From positions 2,141 to 64,661 of the forward strand of contig MNCI01003298.1 of NCBI GenBank assembly GCA_015680685.1: a stretch of 62,521 nt of DNA. The letters run 5' to 3'. The position numbers and the translations under genes are program-made. Position 1 is the stretch's first letter, and every line of letters starts with the position of its first letter. The stretch is from Gnetum montanum. Lineage: Eukaryota; Streptophyta; Gnetopsida; Gnetales; Gnetaceae. Below, in pieces: positions 35,280-45,664 of the stretch. The notes under the pieces are model-generated. The model was not told where the DNA came from. It did no database searches and saw only the letters and a program-made list of their open reading frames with translations.

Positions 35280-38200
35280 ATGTCTTCTTCTAACAAAAGC
35301 AACTCACCGCCTAGGGGTAATACACGAAACAGTCGACAGTCAAAAACACATAACCAAAATCTGCCAAGTTCTAAACAATTCTAGACTTTACCTTTATCCT
35401 CCATCAAGACGAACAGCTGAGATGGAGAGATTTGCAAGGTAACATAGTGTTACCTCCAGATCGAGCAATCCCAAACATGCTTCTCCATGCTCTAGCACAG
35501 ATTGGCATGACATAACTTTATGCTAAATACATTGTAGTAGATTTTGACTCAAGAGATTATTATCCTACATCTGCACAACATATGAGGGACTCAATGCAGG
35601 AGAGCCAACATACCCTATTGAAGGGCAAAGACCTGCACGTCCTTAGTGAAATAGGAGATGAGGAACCCATTATAATGGGTTCTCTAACAAATGATGTTCC
35701 CCCTCCTAACGATGGTGAGGAGGTTGGGTATCAGAACCTATGATCAATGATACATAACACTGGTTCTGACCCCTATGAACGCCAATTATTCACAGAGGGA
35801 ACAACAACTCATAAGGATGGGCACTTAGATTGTCACCACAATCGGGGCCGTAGCAGCCGAAGAGAAGGCAAGAAGCATCACCATGGTGATGGTTTCCCTT
35901 CCTCTTTTCCTTCATCTCATCACTCACCCTCTCCTTCCACATCTGGGCGCAACCACCATGAACATAACGGTGAAGATAGAGGTAGGCAAAATGAGAGACC
36001 TCGAATGGGAAAGACGAGAGAAAGGACAAGGGCATGAACGAAGGGAAAGTAGGGAACAACGAAGACATCACAGGAGTCATGAAAGAGATAATCATGACAA
36101 GCCCCTACTTGCAACTTGAAGTATGCTTGACATAACAGAGGCTGTAAGGATTCCAACAAGGCATTTAAAAGATAGTTGAATCAAGCGTTTAGACATGAAC
36201 AATATCCCATGCTTTGAGGGGGGATACAACGCTGATCTGCAGCATCATTTACAAGCATTCCATGATGCCTGCACCTTGAAAAACATAGAGAATGAGTGGA
36301 AAAAAATTAAGTTGTTCTCGAGGACACTCACTAAAGAAGTAGAGAGTTGGTATCTATCCTTAGAACTAGAAACCATTAGGAGGTGGAGTATGATACTAGA
36401 ACTCTTTAACGATAAGTATCAAACGTACTCCAGAGTGTCTAATTTGTGTAAGCAGATCCAACGCTGGAAACAAGGTAATCATGAACCCTTGGATGCTACC
36501 ATGGCCCACTACTACACATTGTTACATCGTTGCCTAAGCCATGGGTATGCTCAACTGGATCAACTTCACCACATCGTAGATGGGCTCAGACATGAGACGA
36601 GGAGAACCCTTGGGACTTATGCTCAAAGGAGATTATCAGAACTTAGAGCCCATGAAGTTCATCACTTGTTGGAACAAGTAGCAAAAGAAGTAGGTGAACT
36701 ACGAAAAAGAGAGAGTGCAGAAGAATACAACCATGATCCCTCCCTTTGGAAGAAGGGAGTGAAATTTTTCGATGAAGAGGATGAGTCACCACTCAAAGAG
36801 TTGGTGAACAGAAAAACCTTGCCGATTCAAAAACTAACAATAGAAGTATCAGCTAAGATGGATCAATTGTGGGATTCCTTAGACTCCAAACTTGAAACTA
36901 TCCTAAAAATTGTAGAAGAGTCTAAGGAAGAACAAGGTAGTGACTAGGACAAGACAAAGCGGAGAAATTTAGGCCCTGCACATAACAAGGGTAAGGGGAA
37001 AATTACTATCTTCGATGAAGTTGTGGATTCAGACACAGACAATGATGATGGATGTGAGATCTGCCATTATGATCATCCCAAGGGATGTTGTCCAATCATC
37101 TCACATCTACAAGAGTCTAGGGTGTATGCCCTTAACCCAAGACTCAACCAATGGCAAACACCTCGAAGGTTACCTTATCCTCAAGGTAACCCAAGGCAAT
37201 TCCACCAACCATTAACGTACTATCCAAGTGGAACTCCACCACAACCCATCAGACAACATCAACAGTGGAAATACCCACAGTCATGGGGGATGCCATCGCC
37301 GAAACAACAATACCCTTACCGGCAACCTGATCCTTATGGATATTATGTGTAGCAACCGGTTTCTCCAAGTGACTCTATGAGTCACACAACTCCCCAATGT
37401 CACTGCCAAGTTTAGGAGTACTTTAGAATGACTCCTTCTCCTCCGACAGGCACCCCAACTACTTACCATCCTCCAACTCCATCTGCACCTCTTCCACGTA
37501 TAGTTCCCATACAACCTGCTCCAAAAATGCAAGGGGAACTCCCCACTCAACCGCAGCAATGCTACCCTATGAGAGCAGTAAACATTCAACACGTTGTTGG
37601 TTCTAACAACTATAAAAAGAGAAGACCTTTCTTCAAAACCAAAAGCCCAGAAAAGCTCTCACAACAATTGGTTGAGTCAATGTACACTCCTCCGACAAAT
37701 AAAACTTCGGAGCCTCCTTCAGTCCAACAGAGCTGTACGCATACGGTTATGTTAACGCATATGGCAACTGACTGGATCAAGGTAGGCCACCTTCCCAGGA
37801 AACTAACTGATCTTGGAAGCCCCTTAATCTATTTACAAATCATTAGGAATGAACCACATAAGGCTCTTCTTGACTCAGGTTCCGGAGTTAACCTAATTTC
37901 ACAAGAGATGTATCAAGCTTGGAACCTACCCCAACATAAGAAGAGCAACATCCAACTTGAGCTGGCCGACCAATCCATCACCATTCCCTTGGGATTGGTG
38001 GAGGACATTGTTACCACTGTGTGTGGTTGGTCCTACCCAGCGGATTTCTTGGTGATTGAAGTTAACAATAACAAAGAGGACTTCCCAATTATAATGGGAA
38101 GGGCATGGTTGAGCATAGTAGATGCATGCCTAGGCATTCGTGACCTTTCCTTGGAAATTTCTAAGATAAAAATTTATGGAAAGATCGAAAAGAGGAAAGT

Positions 38201-38426
38201 TCCATGCATCACATACAGTGACTCATCGGGTGATGACATGGAGGAAATGCCTCCATGTCACAAGTATGTCCTTGAAACTTTGAAACAAAGATTCTTGTAT
38301 GTAGCAACCACACAACCAGTAGTAGATACCCCATGGTTGACAGCTACTCGAAACAGCAACCGAAAAATATGCATAGAACGAACTGAGGAAACAACCCATG
38401 CCAACAATAGACACATTGGAATATGA
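35280..38426 (+). pseudogene. gag-protease of element E
   Basis: The ATG at 35280 gives MSSSNKSNSPPRGNTRNSRQ, with breaks in the next 900 bases. From 36195 to 38426 one frame runs through capsid (MNNIPCFEGGYNADLQHHLQ), zinc knuckle (GCEICHYDHPKGCC, about 37050-37095), a proline/glutamine-rich linker and an intact protease (ALLDSGSGVNLISQEMYQAW). Only three stops interrupt it, all TAG: 36945-36947, 37350-37352 and about 37410. The TAG at 37350 is followed by CAACCG and is shared with D. Protease wording continues to ACLGIRDLSLEISK and the frame ends at 38426. Gag would form the particle and protease would process it. Confidence 0.85.
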
Positions 38427-40202
38427 GCGTCGCCAACTTCCACCCCTTAATGGAGTTGGACACTTTTAAGAAATTCAAACAGGCGCTCATTATTTCGGAT
38501 CTCTCCCTTTCCATTCAGTCATGGGGGAGATCGACACCTATGCTGATCATTGGAGGCCCTCAGTTCTTTTTAGTTTTTGTTTTACACATTTTTGTTTTGT
38601 ACATTTTTGTTTTACACGTTTTTTTGTTTTACATGTTTTTTTGTTTTGCACATTTTTGTTTTACAAATTTCTTTAACTTTTCTTGTTTTTGTTTTACAAA
38701 TTTCTTTAACTCATTTTGTTTTTGTTTTACAACATCATTATACTTTCCCATTTTTTCTCTGTGTGTGTGTGTGATCCACCTTGTAAGTTTGTCACCCAAT
38801 AAGTGTTCTTCATTATAGTATGAACTATTTTCCTATTGATTGCCAATGTTTGGTTTTTACCTTTAAGTTATGATGTTGATACTAAGGTATGTTCTTTTGA
38901 TATGGCAGGCAATGAGTCCACTTCATCCATCCATCCACAAAGTCTATGGTCTCTCTTGGCTTGGAAATGTATAGTTCCTTTCTAATAAGAACTTTAACGA
39001 ACCAGTGACTAGGCACTTCTCAAACTAAGGAAGGACTCAAGGTTTGAAAAGGGTGTGACTTCAAGGGAACTTGATGCTTTTGCGTTGGCCATTCTCTTGG
39101 GTGTTGGATGTTTTCTTCTTGAGTTTTCTTACCGCTTCGACGTTACCCAATTATTGAAAGCTGAGCAATAAAAATAACAAAGTCTTTGCATGGTGTGGTT
39201 CTCACGCATAAAAACACAAAACACAAAAACAAAAAAAAAATAAAAAAAAAAAGAGAAAGTGAGAATTCAAAGCACACCCCTTAGACGAAATAAAATTGGG
39301 CTATAAGCACTGGTTATGGAACTCAAAATAAAAATGTTCCCTCTAACTAAGGCCCTTCTCGCTTCCCATTCTCTCCTCATTTGTTTCGTTGGAATCGTGG
39401 TGACTGTTGGAGACGGCATTCTTGTTACTTCAAGAGGATGGATTGGTTGAATGCATTGATGCGAAGTCACTGGATGTGGTTGGTTTGAGGCCGAAGTTGG
39501 AATGAGATTTACCACGTCACATTAATTATGATCTACACAAGGGTTGTACACCACCTTATTCTTGAGACTCCATTCCATTCTCCTCTCTCCATCCTTCTCT
39601 CCATTATTCACCTCATTGCCGGTTGTATCATTAGTATATATTTTGGTTGATGCATTGTTTTCTTTTTGGTAAATTCTTGTGGTTAATACTTTAAATCTTA
39701 TTCCAAATGACATTCCCAGAGCCTATGGACTCTTTGAATGTGGGTTTGTCAGGGCATTAATGGCATGAGCTTGCTTTGGGGAGGACCCACTGACATTCCT
39801 ATTTGAGGCATTAGCTAAATTCTTTTCCTTAATATTTTGCAATTAATTTTATTTTTTTCATTTCCATCTTGACATCCATTTCATCAATGTCCTAGTTGTC
39901 CCTTTTTATCTATATTTCTTATTCCTTTTCTTTCTCCATTCTAACGCTACTGGAGGTTCATGATTAGTCATGGGGGTATGGGGCCTAATTTTTTTCGAGG
40001 CCCGATTTTTTCAATTTTCTCCTAGCCCCGATTTTTTTGATTTTTTCCTAACCCCTACACCTTCGGTAGTCATCATTAATATATCTCCAAATCCACAATC
40101 AGCCATACCACAACCTAGCCAATGGACTTACACCGAAGCAAGGTATTAATTACATGATGATTCATTTACCCTGGCTAATATAAGATTGTGTTGTGTGCGC
40201 AG
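38427..40202 (+). other. Noncoding 3' region of element E
   Basis: It starts at the RT-integrase deletion junction. Landmarks: PPT-like word at 38517-38530, T-rich units of TTTTGTTTTACA type at 38567-38735, the conserved block at 39751-39791, a second PPT-like word at 39964-39980, then a CTAAT branch-point-like word and GTGTGCGCAG before the short ORF at 40203. A long hydrophobic frame at 38423-38818 is just the T-rich repeat read as protein. Confidence 0.75.
39751..39791 (+). other. Conserved 3' noncoding block (element E copy)
   Basis: AGGGCATTAATGGCATGAGC is followed by TTGCTTTGGGGAGGACCCACT minus its first T in D-like register. It is shared with D, C and B at corresponding positions. The second half is purine-rich (TTTGGGGAGGA). 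Confidence 0.75.
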
Positions 40203-40385
40203 ATGGCAATTATACAATGGACTGGATCTAGAAGGAACACTTGGAATGGAGCAGTGCTAAAGCAGCTATGCAAGGAGCAAGATCGATGGTGTGATTACAG
40301 ATGGACAATGAAAGGTGCAATCTTGGCGTTGGCAGCAGCAACATTTCTTTCTCTCTCTCTTTCTCAACTGCCAACTAAGGCCTAA
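40203..40385 (+). CDS. Short 3' ORF (60 aa) of element E
   Basis: The frame begins MAIIQWTGSRRNTWNGAVLK and ends SLSLSQLPTKA. The ATG follows directly on GTGTGCGCAG, like a 3' splice site, with CTAAT about 27 bases upstream. The counterpart in D (24314-24493) shares most residues and is also uninterrupted. It takes the place of ORFX in B and C but shows no clear similarity to it. It may be a real accessory peptide or a truncated relic; no family recognised. Confidence 0.4.
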   Translation: MAIIQWTGSRRNTWNGAVLKQLCKEQDRWCDYRWTMKGAILALAAATFLSLSLSQLPTKA

Positions 40386-40551
40386 TGTCAATGTAATAAG
40401 GTGTTCACCCTTGTTGTCATGAACACCAGTTTTGTTGAGTCTTGTAATGATGATCCGTTCATAAGTCATCCCATTAGTTCCATTCAGTCAATAATCCCAT
40501 ACCTTCCCGATATTATTGTAAAGAACTTGAGAACAAGTTTTCATTTTGTCA

Positions 40552-41462
40552 TGGGGGACGCGATATTGCATACGCGATATCTCATCCCTCGCGATATCGA
40601 GTATGCGATATTGCATCTTCCCCTACGATATCGCGTACGCAATATCGCAGTGCACCGTCATATCTATAAATAAGAGGTGGCTCTCCCTTGTTTCCTCATC
40701 TTAGGCTAGAAGTAGGGAAACTCTGGTAGATTGATCACTCCAGAGATAGAATATTTTCCATGTGCCCGCAGTAGGAGTCCTAAAGTGAACGGATATTTAT
40801 TCGAGCAACATTGTACCTGAACACAAGTTTTGTATGGCAATAAAGATGAACTTCCTAGATAAAACTTGTAGTGCATGGAATAGGATTTTATTTAATGTTA
40901 TTTATTACTTTCTATCTCACCCTTATCTCCTAGTAATGCGAAAAGAGTACGACTAGATTACGAGCATTTAAGGATGCGTACGGATAATCAAGGAATGGAT
41001 GCTCATCGCACTTAGGATAGATTATATTCTCTTACCCTTTCCTCCTAGTTAAGTGCCTCAGTACGACCACTTCGAGCATGTGCGTTATGCATGGTGATCC
41101 TAGCAACAATTAGCATTTGGTAGCCACGGTTGCATCGATTCAGGGTGTGTACGGTAAGTGGGAACGGATGCTGACGCTAGGTAATTTAGACTTAGTTCAT
41201 TAGTTAGAGTTAGTAATTAGTTTCTCAACCCTTCAACTCAATAGCATAGAACATAAAACATAAAAAGCTATAAAAATCATATACCTTAGACTTACTTAAC
41301 CATACACCATGACAACTACAAGTAAGTCTGGGAAGACAACAAATGATTAACCCTAAGTGTTCCATGGGGTGTGTAGGCACTTAGTCTACAGAGTTCGATT
41401 GGATCGCGTGTGCTACACTTGTATTCGTATGGTTGAGTGTAGGGGTATCTCGCCACTCATCA
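40552..41462 (+). repeat. 3' LTR of element E
   Basis: About 911 bp, ending CCACTCATCA before the TSD TGCAT. The start is uncertain by a few bases: the PPT and LTR start seem merged (GTCATGGGGGACGCG), probably by loss of a TATGATGGG-like segment. The TATA box (CTATAAATAAG) is at 40664-40674, about 112 bp from the start, against 63 bp in the 5' LTR. Confidence 0.9.
40558..40651. repeat. Palindromic CpG-rich word array in U3 of element E 3' LTR
   Basis: A run of repeated self-complementary words: CGCGATATTGCATACGCGAT, CTCGCGATATCGAG, GTATGCGATATTGCAT and ACGATATCGCGTACGCAATA. The array nearly fills the space between the LTR start and the TATA box and is longer than in the 5' LTR of the same element. 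Confidence 0.9.
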
Positions 41463-42110
41463 TGCATAGACCTACTAACGCATTAAAACTAGCACAAGAC
41501 CAAGTAGGTACAACACCCATCCTTATCAAAACAATGTCTCCCAATTGTACACAAGAGCCAACACCCATTACCACTCCAGTGCAAAACATAATAGATAAAC
41601 CTATCATTGTGGAGAGACAGACAATTACATGCATTACTGCTGAAAGCAAAGGGTGCAATCGTGTACTAGCACTCTACAACATTAACACAATTACCATTTC
41701 AATCCACAACAACAACAATAAACAACCAGTGTATGCAACCAAAAGAGCAAAGGGAACCAAACCAAAAGACACCTTGTGGCTACTAACTAAAACCAACAAT
41801 TGTCTAACACATGCATTGAAACTTCTGAATCACTTACTAATTCCCAATCTAATGAAATGACTCCAACTAAGGGCCCAAAAATGAAACAATTAACTCATAG
41901 TAATACACCAAAGGAAAAATAAAATAAGGACTTAAATGATCATAACTTCACTACCATTAAAATTATATGGGATGATAATCGAAAAGTTACATTACTAAAT
42001 ATGGTTGATGAACCACCTATAGTGTATGACCTAGGAGATTTAGGGAGCATTTTCCAAACACTCACCCATGAATTTAGTCATGAGGGGGATACTTTACTTT
42101 GATTTCAAAA
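41463..42110 (+). pseudogene. gag C-terminal region of element C, part 3
   Basis: The frame interrupted by element E resumes here: with one TSD copy removed, codons run on without a shift into MHRPTNALKLAQDQVG. A 130-residue open stretch rich in T, N and K follows, then broken wording ending FSHEGDTLL before a stop. None of it resembles protease or RT. The end coincides with a PPT-like word (TTTAGTCATGAGGGGGATA) at about 42073-42091, in the place such a word follows the coding region in B, D and E. Confidence 0.6.
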
Positions 42111-44264
42111 TTAATAAGTGGTTTTTCCATTTTTTTTATTTTATAATTCTTTTCATTTTTCACATTCTTTGACATTTTCTTATTCTTTTCTACTTTTCCA
42201 TTCTTCAATTTTTCATTTTCTTTTACATTTTTCAATTCTTTAAACATTTTTCATTCTTTAGACTTTTTCCCAATTCTTACTATCTTTTCCATTTCTTTCA
42301 TACTTTGTTTTCAAATCCTTTGTACATAATTTTCACTACTAATAAGACATCTCACAATAAAGGCAAGATGTAGCCCAATGTTGTGAAAATTTCGCTATGT
42401 TATCAAATCACAAGGAACTAATTGTTTATACAATGAGATCATAACATCCATTCATCCATTCCAATAATAAGAGGTTATTACCATAGCCATAATGATATTC
42501 TTTTCATCATAAAACTGAGAATAAATTTGTGATCATTATGCCTAGACAAAAGAGTGAAGAACCAAGTGGGAATGCAAAGGGTGTGACATCAAGGGGATTT
42601 GTGGATTCTTTTGGATTACTTCCATGTATTCTATCTTGCTATTTAGGTTGTATTATATCCTTGTAGATCTAATGAGATATGGGAGTAAGAGCACAATAAG
42701 TGTTGCCTTACCATGTCATTGGAAATACATGTTACCCATGCTTGAAGGTAGTCCTTTGGTAAGGTTAACATAGTTAAAAAATAAAATAAATGCATAAGAA
42801 TAAATTTCTAGGGGTTCCACTAGAAAGACACGTTACCCATCGCTGAAGGTAGGTGGCTTCTCAGAAATTTAAACAATAAAATAAGCGCCATGAATAAACT
42901 CCTCTCTTAGACAATATGCCAAGTGGTAATACTCCTTGCAACAATGGTAGTCTTATGGTTGTAAATCCAAGAGATAAAATAATGTGATGCCACTAAAAAG
43001 TGGTCTGGACTTGGTTTGAATCTTGGAGAGAAGAGCTAATGATTACTTTAACCACTAATAAAACACAAGAATTCATTATGCCTATGGATACCTCACATCC
43101 CAAGTTCAACAATCCTTTCTCTAGTCAATCTCACCTCAATGTATATTTAATCATAAACTGTGGTTTTGTATAATATAGTGTTATTTTCCCAATTTGGTGA
43201 TACTAACATGTGTGTTTTGCTAAATAGGTATGTCTTAAATTCAACTCCTTAAGTGCCTAAAGACACTTTTAGGTGTGGTTATACAAGGGCATTAAGGGCA
43301 AGAGCCTGCTTTGGGGAGAACCCACTTGTATAACTCTTTTATTTCATACTTTCCAAGCAATTCCACATTATCTTGTGCCTTCCATAACATCTAATAAACT
43401 TCCCATATCATCTAATAATCTATTTTTATATCAAAAATTCATTATTAATTTCTTATCCATATTATAAATTTTCGTTGCTCGAGATTCCTTCTTTGTGAGC
43501 CCTAAACACTGACTTGTTGAAAACCATGCATCACTTTGGCCCATTACCCTCTAAATAAGCTTTATATCTTCTAGAAATTTTATTTGACTCATTTTTTCAA
43601 AGAAAATCAATGAAATTTTTTAATTTTTGAACAATGACATCATAGTCATGATGTCATATCTACGATGTATGATCCATGATGTCATGCATATAAGAATAGT
43701 ATATATATGCATGAGAATTAGTGAAATTTTTCACTTTCTCATTTTGCAACAAGAGAGTTTTTGCAATTTTTTTCAAAACTCTTGTACACTAGCTTCCAAA
43801 GGCCATAACTTCACACTCGTAGCTTTAATTTCCAAAATTCTTCAATCCTATTGATCCCAGAGTGCTCAACTTAGTCATGGGGGTGCATTGCGTGAAATAA
43901 GCAAACAAAAATTTGAAAATTTGAGCCACAAATTTTGAACACCCAAAAGATATTATAAAGGGTAAGTACAAGGAGATAATAAGAACCTTAAAGTTAATCA
44001 ATCAAACTAAGGCTAGAAAGATTCACGTAATACTCCTAATAGACCATATCAACTATTTTAGGCCATAATAAGTAAGGAAAATGATAGAAGATAATAAGTA
44101 ATTAAAAGATATAACAACTAAAGGGTTCCTTTTTTTACAAATTTTTCTAACTTTGCAATCATAATATGATAGGAACTTGATCTAACCAAGGGTATGAGAA
44201 AGGTAGAAAAGTACTAAGAATTGATAGAAATACATTAATAATTTAAAACCCTTGTTAATTACAG
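42111..44264 (+). other. Noncoding region of element C, first copy
   Basis: T-rich low-complexity DNA at about 42120-42310 corresponds to the T-rich repeats after integrase in D and after the deletion in E. The conserved block is at 43286-43325 and a PPT-like word at 43871-43886. Around 43625-43700 there are ATGATGTCATATC-type palindromic words followed by TATATATATGCATG. No coding frame recognised. Confidence 0.65.
43286..43325 (+). other. Conserved 3' noncoding block (element C copy)
   Basis: AGGGCATTAAGGGCAAGAGC then CTGCTTTGGGGAGAACCCAC, clearly the same block as in B, D and E. A second, truncated copy starts at 45665. Confidence 0.75.
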
Positions 44265-44771
44265 ATGGTCCCAAAGAGACCACTAGAAGAAGGACCTTCA
44301 CAACAAGAAAGTTATAAAGATGCAACTCTAAGCATCTCCATTATGGCCCACACTAACTAATAGTAGTGAATGGAACTTAGGAGAAAACTACCAATTTTGG
44401 TAGAACAAATAGGCTGATGCTACAGTAAAAATTGAAGAAGTCTTTGTGTCATGCTTAATAGAGAGGACATATGGAAAAAGAAGACAGGGATAGAAGAGGA
44501 AAAACTTTCCAGAAGCTTGACAACAAAGGGAAGAAGCCGATGGAAGAGCCACTACGTCCCAAAATATGAACCACATCAAGCCACTTCAAATTTTTTTTTT
44601 ACTTTTTTTTTTGTCATGTAACTATGTCATTTTTGTACACACCTCTATGACATTGAGAATCAGTCAATAGCTAGGATCATTTAGTAATCCCATACCTTCC
44701 TAAGATTTTGTAAGAAACTTTTTCCTCCTTTTTTTCACTCAAGGACGAGTTTTTAGTCAATTTTGGGGGTA
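44265..44771 (+). pseudogene. Deletion remnant of ORFX and PPT in element C
   Basis: ATG (44265) after TTAATTACAG starts MVPKRPLEEGPSQQES, the counterpart of MIPKEEHKENP at 46615. After a short stretch it passes to wording and DNA that match the end of ORFX (GAAGCCGATGGAAGAGCC; compare 49300-49324), so about 2.5 kb of ORFX is missing. The segment ends with TTTTGGGGGTA, a PPT-like word directly before the LTR at 44772. Confidence 0.6.
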
Positions 44772-45664
44772 TGATGAATCATCAATTGGCTAGGATATTG
44801 CTAATGTTATATTGCATCTATTTGACAAAAAGTCAATTTATGTCCACTAACAATATTGTAACTATGATATCATATCTACAATGTCATATATTTGATATTA
44901 TAGCACATGCTATATCATCATGGATCTAATATCGTCAGATGTGTGCAACCTATAAATACAACACTTGGGCACACAAATCCAAAGAACTTTTCATTCCACC
45001 CTTAAGTAGATTCTCGCAGTTTCCTTTTATATTTTTAGTGATAAAGTGAATGCCTACAATGTGGTGTTGAGTAGTTGTATAGAATTTTTAGTTAAGTGAA
45101 CTATATTTGGGCATAGTTCATGTCTAGAAATGAAAATTGAGATTGCTTTTCATCATTGCAGCATCTACTTAATTTTACTATTTTATTAGTTTAATCATTT
45201 ATATTTCCAAGTACTTTACATTCTTGTTCATTAGTAAAGCAAAATCAAGATGATTGGTTTCTAGCACTTAAGTATCATCGTTTGGTAATCCTAGTAATGT
45301 TATTTCTTGGTTCACCCAGTAGCATAATGCTTGGTAAACTAGTAACAGTTACATGAACCCAAGGCATGTACAGTAAGCCAAGATTGTCTAGGCTAGTTTA
45401 GATTTACATTACTATCATTACTTAGGCTTAAATTTCATTCTTATATGTTTATCACTAGGAGTAGTTAGGGCCTAACAACATTAATTATCATATGTCTTAC
45501 TTTGGACTAAAGCATATGTGACAAAGCTACCACTAGTCCAAGTGAAAAGATAGCATCATGTGATCAATGCTTAATAATCTAGATTCCACAACTAGTCATA
45601 TCCATAGAATTCCACTAGATCATGCATGAACACTTGTGATTCATATGGTTGGGTGTAAGGGTAC
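44772..45664 (+). repeat. Extra internal LTR of element C, missing its last bases
   Basis: It starts TGATGAATCATC after a PPT and has a TATA box (CCTATAAATAC) near 44950. It is related to the C LTRs but visibly more diverged from both than they are from each other. It ends GTAAGGGTACC, where the usual TCGCCACTCATCA terminus is replaced by CTGCTTTGGGGAGG of the conserved block. The junction shares CCT between the two partners, which suggests end joining at microhomology. Confidence 0.75.

Larger units (their letters stand above)
34288..41462 (+). mobile_element. Element E: gag-protease Athila-type element lacking RT and integrase
   Basis: A 7175-bp insertion with a perfect 5-bp TSD TGCAT (34283-34287 and 41463-41467). 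LTRs are at 34288-35145 and 40552-41462. The internal part has a clear tRNA-Asp PBS, gag and protease in one frame with few stops, then jumps at about 38430 to sequence that in element D lies downstream of integrase. RT, RNase H and integrase, nearly 3 kb in D, are absent. It is therefore a non-autonomous relative of D that would need enzymes in trans. By eye I count about 20 differences in the ~290 bases after the TATA box between its two LTRs, so it is not very recent. Confidence 0.93.

Noticed and set aside
35790-36159. Frames on the strand opposite gag of element E
   Set aside because: They overlap the gag frame, lack any recognisable domain and are not kept in B, C or D.
38423-38818. 131-residue frame with many hydrophobic residues that looks like a multi-span membrane protein
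   Set aside because: It is a T-rich repeat (TTTTGTTTTACA units) read as Phe/Leu/Val codons. Similar T-rich DNA follows the coding region in B, C and D without a conserved frame.
41357-41860. 167-residue open frame as a single protein
   Set aside because: It starts inside the 3' LTR of element E and runs across the TSD into gag of element C, so the fusion is accidental.
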